A stretch of DNA of 5,988 bases from NCBI GenBank assembly GCA_937885475.1, contig CAKZZR010000027.1, positions 1 to 5,988 of the forward strand, given 5' to 3'. Position 1 is the stretch's first letter, and every line of letters begins with the position of its first letter. The position numbers and the translations under genes were made by a program. Positions 1 through 5,727 of the stretch are shown here, piece after piece. A model generated the notes under the pieces. The model did not search any database and was not told the origin of the DNA. It saw nothing but the letters and a program-made list of their open reading frames with translations. This stretch comes from an uncultured Treponema sp. (lineage in GTDB: Bacteria; Spirochaetota; Spirochaetia; Treponematales; Treponemataceae).

Positions 1-2
1 TT

Positions 3-299
3 TTTCCAGGAAGTCTGGAGTTCGGCTCTGCCATTAAGGGCGACCGCTTTTTGGTAACGGTAGGCGACAACGGCTGTGGCATGGACGAAGCCACCGTGAA
101 CCGTATTTTTGAGCCGTATTTTACTACCAAGGCAAACGGAACCGGGCTTGGAATGACGATGGCGTATAAAATCATAAAGGAATTCGGTGGCGAGATTCAG
201 GTAAAAAGCTCGCTTGGCGAGGGAACTCAGTTCACGATTTCGCTTCCGATTCCTCAGACGGACAAAAAACTGCTTACGAGCGAGACAAAGGAAGGCTGA
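3..299 (+). CDS. Sensor histidine kinase, C-terminal ATP-binding part (5' truncated by window edge)
   Basis: Only the last 98 codons are present, and the frame is open to the left edge. This is the HATPase_c (GHKL) catalytic half of a two-component kinase, which binds ATP and phosphorylates the H-box histidine; the H box itself lies outside the window. Visible motifs, numbered from the first full codon, are the G1 box DNGCGM (22-27), the F box FEPYFTTK (36-43) and the G2 box GTGLGM (46-51), followed by the usual closing strand GEGTQFTISLP. FEPYFTTK with GTGLGM is typical of the NtrB/AtoS-like PAS-containing kinases. The stop lies 2 bp before the next ATG, so it is almost certainly co-transcribed and translationally coupled with the response regulator, its likely cognate partner. 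The TTG at position 51 falls inside the domain and is not a credible start. The input domain and signal cannot be seen. Confidence 0.93.
   Translation, partial: FPGSLEFGSAIKGDRFLVTVGDNGCGMDEATVNRIFEPYFTTKANGTGLGMTMAYKIIKEFGGEIQVKSSLGEGTQFTISLPIPQTDKKLLTSETKEG
288..295 (+). promoter_or_regulatory. Ribosome binding site of the response regulator inside the kinase 3' end
   Basis: AAGGAAGG lies 6 nt upstream of the ATG at 302 and within the last codons of the kinase gene. It supports the 302 start and translational coupling of the pair. Confidence 0.7.
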
Positions 300-301
300 G
301 C

Positions 302-1633
302 ATGAAATTCACCATTCTTATCATTGACGACGAAGAGAATATACGGAACGGACTTGCAACGAACTTTGAGCTTGAGGATTACAATGTGCGTACCGCCGCC
401 AGCGGAAAGGAAGGTCTTGCGTTCATCGAAAAGGGCGACATTGACCTTGTGATAACCGACCTGCGCATGGACGGCATTTCCGGCGAGGAGGTCGTTCGCC
501 GCGTTGCCGTGGAGCATCCTGGCATTCCTGTTATAGTGCTTACAGGGCATGGCAGCATTGATGCGGCGGTAAACGCCATGCGCGACGGTGCCTATGATTT
601 TTTAACCAAGCCGCTGAACCTTGACCAATTGAACATGATTGTGCGCCGCGCCCTTGAAAGCCGCGAGCTGAGCCTGAAGCACACCATTCTGCAGAAAGAA
701 CTTGAGGACGCGCACGCGCAGAGCGAGATGATTGGTAAAAGCGCCAAGATGCAGCGCCTGTACGAGCTTATCAAGAAGGTTGCTCCCTCTAAGGCGAGCG
801 TGCTTATCACCGGCGAGACCGGCGTTGGCAAGGAGCTTGTGGCAAAATCCATTCATAAGCTCAGCCCGCGCAAAGACAAGGAGATGATAATCGTGAACTG
901 CTCCGCGCTGAGCGAAAGCCTTTTGGAAAGCGAGCTGTTCGGACACGAGAAGGGCGCGTTCACTGGTGCGGACTACCTTAAAAAAGGCCGTTTTGAGCTT
1001 GCGCATGGCAGCACAATCTTTCTTGACGAGATTGGCGAAATTAACGCCGCCACGCAGGTAAAACTGCTCCGTGTGCTTCAGGAAAAGAAATTTGAGCGCG
1101 TGGGCGGACAGGAAACGCTTGAGGTTGACGTGCGTGTGGTTGCCGCCACAAACCGCAATCTGGAGGAAGAGGTCAAGGCGGGGCGATTCCGCGAGGATTT
1201 GTATTATCGCCTGAACGTCGTGCATCTTGAGGTTCCTGCATTGCGTGAGCGCAAGGATGACATTCCGCTTTTGATAGACGCATTCCTTAAGGAATTTTCT
1301 GCAGAAAACGGACGCGACATAAAGATTGACGCAAAGGCAAAGAGCGCGCTCTTTAAATACGACTGGCCGGGAAATATCCGCCAGCTTCGCCACTGCATTG
1401 AGGGCGCGTCCGTCATGTGCTCGGACAACGAGATTCGGCTTGAGGACTTAGGCGCGGACATAGGGCAGAGTGCCGGCGAGGAGACGATTTCCGTTCCGAT
1501 TGGCATTACGCTTGACGAGGCGGAGCGCATTATTATCGAAGGAAACCTTGCCGCAAACAAGGGAAACAAGTCCCGCACTGCGGAAATTCTGGGAATTGAG
1601 CGGAAGACGCTTTCACGAAAATTGGGCGAGTAG
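302..1633 (+). CDS. atoC: NtrC-family sigma-54-dependent response regulator (AtoC-like)
   Basis: A 443-residue cytoplasmic activator with the standard three-domain layout. The receiver domain (about 3-118) has acidic D9/D10, phospho-acceptor D53, T81 and K103. The AAA+ domain (about 140-375) has Walker A GETGVGKE (171-178), the sigma-54-contacting GAFTGA loop (218-223), Walker B TIFLDE (238-243), a sensor I region ending AATNRN (281-286), the arginine-finger segment FREDLYYRLNV (296-306) and sensor II WPGNIRQL (355-362). A Fis-type helix-turn-helix (about 401-443) ends the protein with almost no tail. All residues needed for ATP hydrolysis and sigma-54 remodelling are present, so it should be a true activator. 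Sensor II reads IRQL where VREL is usual. The start is the ATG 2 bp after the kinase stop, with Shine-Dalgarno AAGGAAGG at 288-295. The family is certain. The symbol is by family resemblance only, because the target genes and signal are unknown. The 3' end overlaps the convergent J-domain gene. Confidence 0.95.
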   Translation: MKFTILIIDDEENIRNGLATNFELEDYNVRTAASGKEGLAFIEKGDIDLVITDLRMDGISGEEVVRRVAVEHPGIPVIVLTGHGSIDAAVNAMRDGAYDFLTKPLNLDQLNMIVRRALESRELSLKHTILQKELEDAHAQSEMIGKSAKMQRLYELIKKVAPSKASVLITGETGVGKELVAKSIHKLSPRKDKEMIIVNCSALSESLLESELFGHEKGAFTGADYLKKGRFELAHGSTIFLDEIGEINAATQVKLLRVLQEKKFERVGGQETLEVDVRVVAATNRNLEEEVKAGRFREDLYYRLNVVHLEVPALRERKDDIPLLIDAFLKEFSAENGRDIKIDAKAKSALFKYDWPGNIRQLRHCIEGASVMCSDNEIRLEDLGADIGQSAGEETISVPIGITLDEAERIIIEGNLAANKGNKSRTAEILGIERKTLSRKLGE

Positions 1634-1963
1634 ATGGCGGGCAGCTTCCACGGTTTTGCGCGTTTTTTCGCGTGCAGTCCGCTGCATTGCCTCGTAGCTG
1701 GGGATGTTGTCTGGGTGATATTTTTTGAGCAACCTGTGATATGCGCTTTTTATCTCATCCTTCGTGGCGCTTTCTTTTAGTTCTAGGGTTGCAAACTGCT
1801 CCGGAAAGTCCGCTTCTAAAAGAGAGGTGGACTCTTCGATTCCGTTTTTTTCTTTGCGTTCTTCTATATTTTCTGCTTTTTTTTGCTTTCGTTTCGCTTT
1901 AAAAAAATCCTCGTCATCCAGCGCTTGGCTTAAAAAATCGCCCAGACGGTCGTATACGCCCAT
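1613..1963 (-). CDS. Small J-domain (DnaJ-like) protein
   Basis: A 116-residue protein with a J domain at its C-terminal end (about 53-116). Helix II (DEIKSAYHRLLKKY) is followed by the diagnostic HPD tripeptide at 83-85, which stimulates the ATPase of DnaK/Hsp70 partners. It has no G/F-rich, zinc-finger or substrate-binding C-terminal domain, so it is a type III J protein rather than DnaJ itself. The N-terminal part (1-21, MGVYDRLGDFLSQALDDEDFF) is not a family I recognise. It is joined by a highly charged Lys/Glu linker (about 22-45). There is no signal peptide or membrane segment. The ATG is 2 bp after the glgC stop with no good Shine-Dalgarno (only a distant GGAACGG), so translation probably depends on coupling to glgC. 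Its stop codon lies inside the regulator gene on the other strand (21 bp overlap). The client is unknown. Confidence 0.85.
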   Translation of the reverse strand: MGVYDRLGDFLSQALDDEDFFKAKRKQKKAENIEERKEKNGIEESTSLLEADFPEQFATLELKESATKDEIKSAYHRLLKKYHPDNIPSYEAMQRTAREKTRKTVEAARHLLAQFS

Positions 1964-1965
1964 CG

Positions 1966-3264
1966 CTAGATTACCGTTCCGTCGGGAATGATGGCACCCT
2001 TTCTGATGACGATGATGCCGTCCGCGCTGTAGAAAGTGCCGTGGTCGCCGTTCTCATAGCGGTTACCGTTTACGTTTATGCGCACGTTGTTTCCGATTCT
2101 GGCGTTCTTGTCGATTATGGTGCGGGCGATGCTGCAATTCCGTCCGATTCCAAGGTGAGGAATGCCCAGCTCGTTGTTCCGTTCTTTTTCAATCTTGTTC
2201 TCGTAGTAGTCAGCCCCCATCATGATGACGCCCTCCAGCACGCTGTTGTTTTCGATGAATGAGCGTACGCCGATTATTGAGCGGTTCAGCATGCAGTCAG
2301 TGATGACGCAGCCCTCGCTGGTGAGCGTGGCGTAGATTGACGCGCGGTTTATTTTTGACGGCGGAAGGTTTCGCATGTGGGTATAAATCGGCTCGTCCTC
2401 GTCGTAAAAGTTGAACGCCGGGTCAATGTCGGTAAGCTGAATGCTTGCGTCGTAGAACGAGCGGATTGTTCCGATGTCTTCCCAGTAGCCGTCAAAAATG
2501 AATGCGTTCATGATGTGGCTTCCGATGGCATTCGGAATGACTTCCTTTCCAAAGTCCTTTGCATCCGTGTTGTAGAGCAGGGCTTCCAGTACCGGTGCGT
2601 TAAAAATATAGATTCCCATGGAGGCAAGGTATTCCTTGTCGGACGACGGCAGGCTTGCCTTTACCTCCTGTGGAATCTTCCACGCGGAAAGATCCGTGTC
2701 AGGCGAGGGTTTTTCCCGGAATTCTATGATGCGGTTTGTGTCGTCAATTTTCATGATGCCGTAGCGGCTTGCCGCCTGTCGGTTCACCACCGTGGTTGCA
2801 ATGGAAATTCCTGCGCCGGATTGCAGATGGCTTTCCATAAAGGAGCGCAGGTCCATGCGGTACAGCTGGTCGCCGGACAGGATGATGTAGTGCGTTGGGT
2901 TCTGCGACTTGAAGTGCTGGAAGCTCTTGCGTACGGAATCGGCGGTTCCCTCATAAAAGCGGTCGTTCTCAAGCGTCTGTTCTGCGGCAAGAATTTCTAC
3001 AAATCCGCCGGAAAAGCGGTCAAAATTGTAGGAATTGGTGATGTGCATGTGCAGGGACGTTGAATTGAACTGCGTCAGAAGGTAAATCTTTCGGAAATTG
3101 GAGTTTATGCAGTTTGAAAGCGGAATGTCAACGAGGCGGTATTTTCCGCCGAACGAAACGGCAGGCTTTGCCCGCTCCTTTGTCAGAGGATATAGTCGTG
3201 TTCCTTTTCCGCCGCCCAGGATAAGACAGACAACCCGGGGCTTGGCTCTCTCTTTTATGCTCAT
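1966..3264 (-). CDS. glgC: Glucose-1-phosphate adenylyltransferase (ADP-glucose pyrophosphorylase)
   Basis: A 432-residue cytoplasmic enzyme converting glucose-1-phosphate and ATP to ADP-glucose and pyrophosphate, the committed step of glycogen synthesis. The N-terminal nucleotidyltransferase domain shows LGGGKGTRLYPLT (16-28), AKPAVSFGGKYRLVDIPLSN (32-51), SGDQLYRMD (130-138, catalytic Asp equivalent D132), FREKP (182-186, glucose-1-phosphate Lys equivalent K185) and WEDIGT (261-266). The C-terminal left-handed beta-helix region carries TIIDKNARIGNNV (382-394) and ends RKGAIIPDGTVI. The wording of the motifs (GKYRLVDIPLSNCINS, MGADYYE, IIDKNARIG) resembles plant and cyanobacterial enzymes more than the enterobacterial form. 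K386 and K422 align by eye with the two activator-site lysines known in that group. Length is normal. The ATG at 3264 is the only reasonable start. It has no Shine-Dalgarno and a sigma-70 -10 box only 6 nt upstream, suggesting a leaderless transcript. It is followed immediately by the J-domain gene. No other glg genes are in the window. Confidence 0.96.
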   Translation of the reverse strand: MSIKERAKPRVVCLILGGGKGTRLYPLTKERAKPAVSFGGKYRLVDIPLSNCINSNFRKIYLLTQFNSTSLHMHITNSYNFDRFSGGFVEILAAEQTLENDRFYEGTADSVRKSFQHFKSQNPTHYIILSGDQLYRMDLRSFMESHLQSGAGISIATTVVNRQAASRYGIMKIDDTNRIIEFREKPSPDTDLSAWKIPQEVKASLPSSDKEYLASMGIYIFNAPVLEALLYNTDAKDFGKEVIPNAIGSHIMNAFIFDGYWEDIGTIRSFYDASIQLTDIDPAFNFYDEDEPIYTHMRNLPPSKINRASIYATLTSEGCVITDCMLNRSIIGVRSFIENNSVLEGVIMMGADYYENKIEKERNNELGIPHLGIGRNCSIARTIIDKNARIGNNVRINVNGNRYENGDHGTFYSADGIIVIRKGAIIPDGTVI

Positions 3265-3299
3265 GCTATAATTATAAGCCCGTACCCATGCTTTTTCAA
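3264..3299 (-). promoter_or_regulatory. Sigma-70-type promoter of glgC
   Basis: On the - strand there is a -35 box TTGAAA (3299-3294), a 17-bp spacer, and a perfect -10 box TATAAT (3276-3271). Counting to +1 puts initiation at about 3264, which is the A of the glgC ATG. This predicts an mRNA without a 5' leader. The boxes are read directly from the sequence; the exact start site is inferred. Confidence 0.78.
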
Positions 3300-3319
3300 G
3301 GTTGAATAATAGAATTCCC

Positions 3320-3353
3320 TAAACATGATTTTTTGCGCGCCGATACTATAAAT
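3320..3353 (+). promoter_or_regulatory. Sigma-28 (FliA/WhiG-type) promoter of the rod-gene operon
   Basis: TAAA at 3320-3323, exactly 15 bp, then GCCGATAC at 3339-3346. The known flagellar sigma-28 consensus is TAAA-N15-GCCGATAA, so only the last base differs. The predicted start is about 3353, giving a leader of about 34 nt that contains the GGAGGA ribosome binding site. Its position directly before flagellar genes makes a chance match unlikely. Confidence 0.88.
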
Positions 3354-3377
3354 GTAGTCGTTATTCATAAAAAAATT

Positions 3378-3383
3378 GGAGGA
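3378..3383 (+). promoter_or_regulatory. Ribosome binding site that fixes the first rod-gene start
   Basis: GGAGGA ends 3 nt before the ATG at 3387 (counting the core GGAGG, 4 nt). This decides in favour of 3387 over the longer in-frame opening at 3333 (a TTG), which would start inside the sigma-28 promoter and add residues unlike any rod protein N-terminus. Confidence 0.8.
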
Positions 3384-3386
3384 CAC

Positions 3387-4190
3387 ATGATACGAGGTTG
3401 GTATACAGGCGCAAGCGGCATGAACGCACAGCAGAATCGCCTAGATGCAATTTCCAACAATCTGGCGAACGTAGACACTGCCGGATACAAAAAAGACGTG
3501 GCTGTAAGCAAGTCGTTCCCTGAACTGCTGCTTCGCCGCATGAACCTTGACGGCGTGTATGAGACACCTTTTGGCTCTGCGGATGCCGCTCCTGTCATCG
3601 GAAAACTGGGGCTTGGCGTTGAGACCAACGAGAATTTCACCGATTTTGCACAAGGCTCATTCCGTCAGACTGAATCCAACACAGACTTTGCCTTTGGGGG
3701 CGAAGGTTTTTTTGCAATTGATACTCCTGCCGGCGAGCGCTACACCCGCGACGGCAACTTCATCCTAGGAAAAGAAGGCTTGCTTCTCACTAAGGACGGT
3801 TACCCGGTACTTGGCGAGAAGGGCTATATCCGTGTTGATACCGACAAGTTCATGGTGAATGAGGACGGAATGATTTATTCCGAAAAAGACAATGAGCTTA
3901 TCGACCGTTTTAAGGTGGTACGCTTTGACAACGAGCGCTACCTTAAGAAAATGGGAACCAATTTTTACGCGACAAACGATATTGCCGGTCCCGCTCACAT
4001 TGCCGAAGGTGCAGAGCGGCCGCGCTTCATTCAGGGCTATCTTGAGACCTCCAATGTTAACGTCGTGAACGAGATGGTGCAGATGATAGAGGTGAACCGC
4101 GCATACGAGGCGAACCAAAAGACAATAACCAGTGAGGACACGATGATGGGAACCTTGTGGAGCAAGACTGCCGTGTTCAACGGACGCTGA
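3387..4190 (+). CDS. flgF: Flagellar basal-body rod protein, FlgF/FlhO type
   Basis: A 267-residue axial protein of the flagellar rod, exported by the flagellar type III apparatus and therefore without a cleaved signal peptide. The N-terminal rod motif is at residues 4-35 (GWYTGASGMNAQQ, then LDAISNNLANVDTAGYK), the heptad-rich segment that packs in the rod core. The central domain contains FAFGGEGFFAIDTPAGERYTRDGNF-like text typical of FlgF/FlgG/FlgE. The C-terminal Flg_bbr_C motif is at about 216-250 (GYLETSNVNVVNEMVQMIEVNRAYEANQ). It is paralogous to the next gene, but it has a divergent linker after the N-terminal helix and lacks the FlgG-type ATEDT segment. This points to the proximal-rod FlgF role (called FlhO in Borrelia). 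It is the first gene of a sigma-28-driven operon, and flgG follows after 20 bp. Family is certain; FlgF versus a second FlgG-like label is a naming question. Confidence 0.93.
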   Translation: MIRGWYTGASGMNAQQNRLDAISNNLANVDTAGYKKDVAVSKSFPELLLRRMNLDGVYETPFGSADAAPVIGKLGLGVETNENFTDFAQGSFRQTESNTDFAFGGEGFFAIDTPAGERYTRDGNFILGKEGLLLTKDGYPVLGEKGYIRVDTDKFMVNEDGMIYSEKDNELIDRFKVVRFDNERYLKKMGTNFYATNDIAGPAHIAEGAERPRFIQGYLETSNVNVVNEMVQMIEVNRAYEANQKTITSEDTMMGTLWSKTAVFNGR

Positions 4191-4210
4191 TAAGAGAGGA
4201 GTGAGATAAT

Positions 4211-5005
4211 ATGGTACGAAGTTTGTGGACGGCGGCTACCGGCATGAACGGTCAGCAGTCAAATATTGATGCAATTTCAAACAATCTTTCAAACGTGAAC
4301 ACGACAGGCTATAAGCAGCAGCGCGTTGAATTTGAGGATTTGATTTATCAGAACATAAAGCTTGCCGGAACGCCTGCAACCGAGGACACGGTTACGCCTG
4401 TTGGAATCCAGCAGGGAAGCGGCGTAAAACTTGCCGCGACGCAGCGAATCATGAAGCAGGGAAGCCTTCAGGCGACCGGTGTTGACACCGACGTTGCAAT
4501 CGTTGGCGAGGGCTTTTTCCGCGTGCAGAAATACGACGGAAGCTACGCCTATACGCGAGACGGTTCCTTTAAGGTGGATTCCAATGGGCAGCTCGTTATG
4601 TCAAACGGTATGCGCGTGCTGCCAGAGATAATACTTCCAGAAGGTTACGATGTGTCTACGATGAACATAACGCAGACCGGACGCGTGAGCGTAAAGGTGA
4701 ACGGCGGAAACGAGCCTGTTGAAGTCGGTCAGCTTGAGCTGTTTCGCTTTCCGAATGCGGTTGGTCTTCAGGCTGACGGTGATAACTTGTTCCTTCAGAC
4801 AAATGCGTCGGGCGAGGCTTTTGGCGGTCGCCCGGGGTACGAGGGTTTTGGCGACACACGCCATAAATTCCTTGAGATGTCAAACGTTTCCGTTGTAAAC
4901 GAGATGGTGCAGATGATTGTGGCGCAGCGCGCCTACGAGTTCAATTCAAAGGCAATTCAGACGTCGGACAACATGCTGAATACAGCTGTCAATCTGAAGC
5001 GCTAG
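4211..5005 (+). CDS. flgG: Flagellar basal-body distal rod protein FlgG (FlhP)
   Basis: A 264-residue protein, matching the usual FlgG length of about 260. The N-terminal rod motif (SLWTAATGMNGQQ, then IDAISNNLSNVNTTGYK, 4-35) is followed by the FlgG-specific stretch with DLIYQN, AGTPATEDT and GSGVKLAATQRI. The middle domain has DVAIVGEGFFRVQ. The C-terminal motif SNVSVVNEMVQMIVAQRAYEFNSKAIQTSDNML is classic FlgG (contiguous in the protein; key parts SVVNEMVQM, QRAYE and KAIQTSD). It forms the distal rod joining the proximal rod to the hook. Shine-Dalgarno AGAGGAG at 4195-4201 lies 9 nt before the ATG. It sits between flgF and the rod-binding gene in one operon. There is no promoter-like sequence in the 20-bp gap, so it depends on the upstream sigma-28 promoter. 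Confidence 0.96.
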   Translation: MVRSLWTAATGMNGQQSNIDAISNNLSNVNTTGYKQQRVEFEDLIYQNIKLAGTPATEDTVTPVGIQQGSGVKLAATQRIMKQGSLQATGVDTDVAIVGEGFFRVQKYDGSYAYTRDGSFKVDSNGQLVMSNGMRVLPEIILPEGYDVSTMNITQTGRVSVKVNGGNEPVEVGQLELFRFPNAVGLQADGDNLFLQTNASGEAFGGRPGYEGFGDTRHKFLEMSNVSVVNEMVQMIVAQRAYEFNSKAIQTSDNMLNTAVNLKR

Positions 5006-5028
5006 GCTTTTACGTGGGGGAATGAAGC

Positions 5029-5442
5029 ATGAACTTTGAGCTGATAAAATCTTTGGGAACCTCTGCCGCAGTTAATCCGGCTCAGCTTGCCCGCGAGGGA
5101 AGACTGAACGGCGACGTGGGAAGCGGCTTTGAAGGAACGTTTTCCAGTCTTGTTGACAAGGCGGCAAAGCCTCAGGGAGCGGCTCTTGGCGGCTCATTCC
5201 CGCAGGATAGGACAATCGACAAGACGAGCAAGTTGTATGAGAAGTCAATGGAGCTTGAGAGCTTTTTTGTAAAGCAGATGCTTTCTCAGATGCGTAAGAC
5301 GGTGAATAAGTCTGCGCTTGGGGGAGAGGGCTTTGCCTCTCAGATGTACGAGGACATGCTGTACGACGAATACGCTACGGCTATGACCAAGAATGCAGGC
5401 TTTGGGCTTGCGGATCAGATTTATCTAAGCCTGAGCGTATAA
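5029..5442 (+). CDS. flgJ: Rod-binding protein, FlgJ N-terminal-domain type (no muramidase domain)
   Basis: A 137-residue protein with a flexible N-terminal half (1-66, rich in Gly, Ala, Ser and Lys) and a C-terminal rod-binding domain (about 68-135). That domain shows the recognisable pattern ELESFFVKQMLSQMRKTV, then GGEGFASQMYEDMLYDEYA, then GFGLADQIY. In enteric FlgJ this domain caps or chaperones the growing rod, and a C-terminal glucosaminidase opens the peptidoglycan. Here the protein ends right after the rod domain, as in several spirochaetes and alphaproteobacteria, so wall cutting must be done by another enzyme. There is no signal peptide. Ribosome binding site GGGGG (5016-5020) lies 8 nt before the ATG. 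The gene starts 23 bp after flgG and is the last gene before a strong terminator. An ATG at 5022 is in another frame and is not used. Confidence 0.87.
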   Translation: MNFELIKSLGTSAAVNPAQLAREGRLNGDVGSGFEGTFSSLVDKAAKPQGAALGGSFPQDRTIDKTSKLYEKSMELESFFVKQMLSQMRKTVNKSALGGEGFASQMYEDMLYDEYATAMTKNAGFGLADQIYLSLSV

Positions 5443-5459
5443 CAAAAAAGCGCACTATC

Positions 5460-5498
5460 AAAAAAATCCCGCTTTGTAAAAAAGCGGGATTTTTTTTT
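5460..5498. terminator. Bidirectional intrinsic terminator between the flagellar operon and tRNA-Ser
   Basis: The stem ATCCCGCTTT (5466-5475) pairs perfectly with AAAGCGGGAT (5481-5490) around a 5-nt loop GTAAA. It is flanked by an A run (5460-5466) and a T run (5490-5498). On the + strand it ends the rod operon 18-56 bp after the flgJ stop. On the - strand it has its own U-run and lies directly behind the tRNA 3' end, so it can stop both convergent transcripts. Confidence 0.93.
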
Positions 5499-5499
5499 G

Positions 5500-5586
5500 C
5501 GGAAAGAGAGAGATTCGAACTCTCGGTAGCATTTCTGCTACGCACCCCTTCCAAGGGTGTACCTTAAACCACTCGGACATCTTTCC
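5500..5586 (-). tRNA. tRNA-Ser(GGA)
   Basis: An 87-nt class II tRNA read on the - strand. The acceptor stem GGAAAGA/TCTTTCC has 7 perfect pairs with discriminator G. The D-arm region is TCCGAGTGGTTTAAGG. The anticodon stem CACCC/GGGTG encloses loop TTGGAAG with anticodon GGA (serine codons UCC/UCU). The long variable arm, GTAGCA/TGCTAC around GAAA, is typical of serine tRNAs. The T-arm is GAGAG-TTCGAAT-CTCTC. The bases after the discriminator are CAA rather than CCA, so the CCA end must be added by the nucleotidyltransferase. It is a single gene, not in a tRNA cluster. Confidence 0.97.
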
Positions 5587-5591
5587 AAATA

Positions 5592-5627
5592 TGTTCTTAC
5601 TTTAGCGTGAAAACAAAGAAAAGGCAA
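5592..5627 (-). promoter_or_regulatory. Candidate sigma-70 promoter of tRNA-Ser
   Basis: On the - strand TTGCCT (5627-5622), a 17-bp spacer and TAAAGT (5604-5599) would start transcription near 5592, about 6 nt before the mature tRNA 5' end. The spacing is ideal. The -10 box is a moderate match, so this is a reasonable but not firm call. Confidence 0.45.
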
Positions 5628-5727
5628 GACAAAAGCAGATTGTGCCATGTAAATCAATTTTATGGAAAGATGGATAAAAAAATAGCGCAAAGGAGAAGTT
5701 GCAGCCTTTAAAGACACCCATTTTTGC

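Noticed and set aside
602..1393. 263-codon open frame on the - strand inside the response regulator
   Set aside because: It is antisense to a fully motif-supported gene, its composition reflects the opposite strand, and no domain is visible.
2377..3063. 228-codon open frame on the + strand inside glgC
   Set aside because: It is a shadow of glgC, with no ribosome binding site or recognisable protein features.
3347..3352. TATAAA as an alternative sigma-70 -10 box for the flagellar operon
   Set aside because: At 17 bp upstream the sequence is CATGAT, not a -35 box. The overlapping sigma-28 match is far better.
3333..3386. N-terminal extension of the first rod gene starting at TTG 3333
   Set aside because: It begins inside the sigma-28 promoter, lacks a ribosome binding site and adds 18 residues unlike the rod family. 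The ATG at 3387 has GGAGGA and gives the standard N-terminus.
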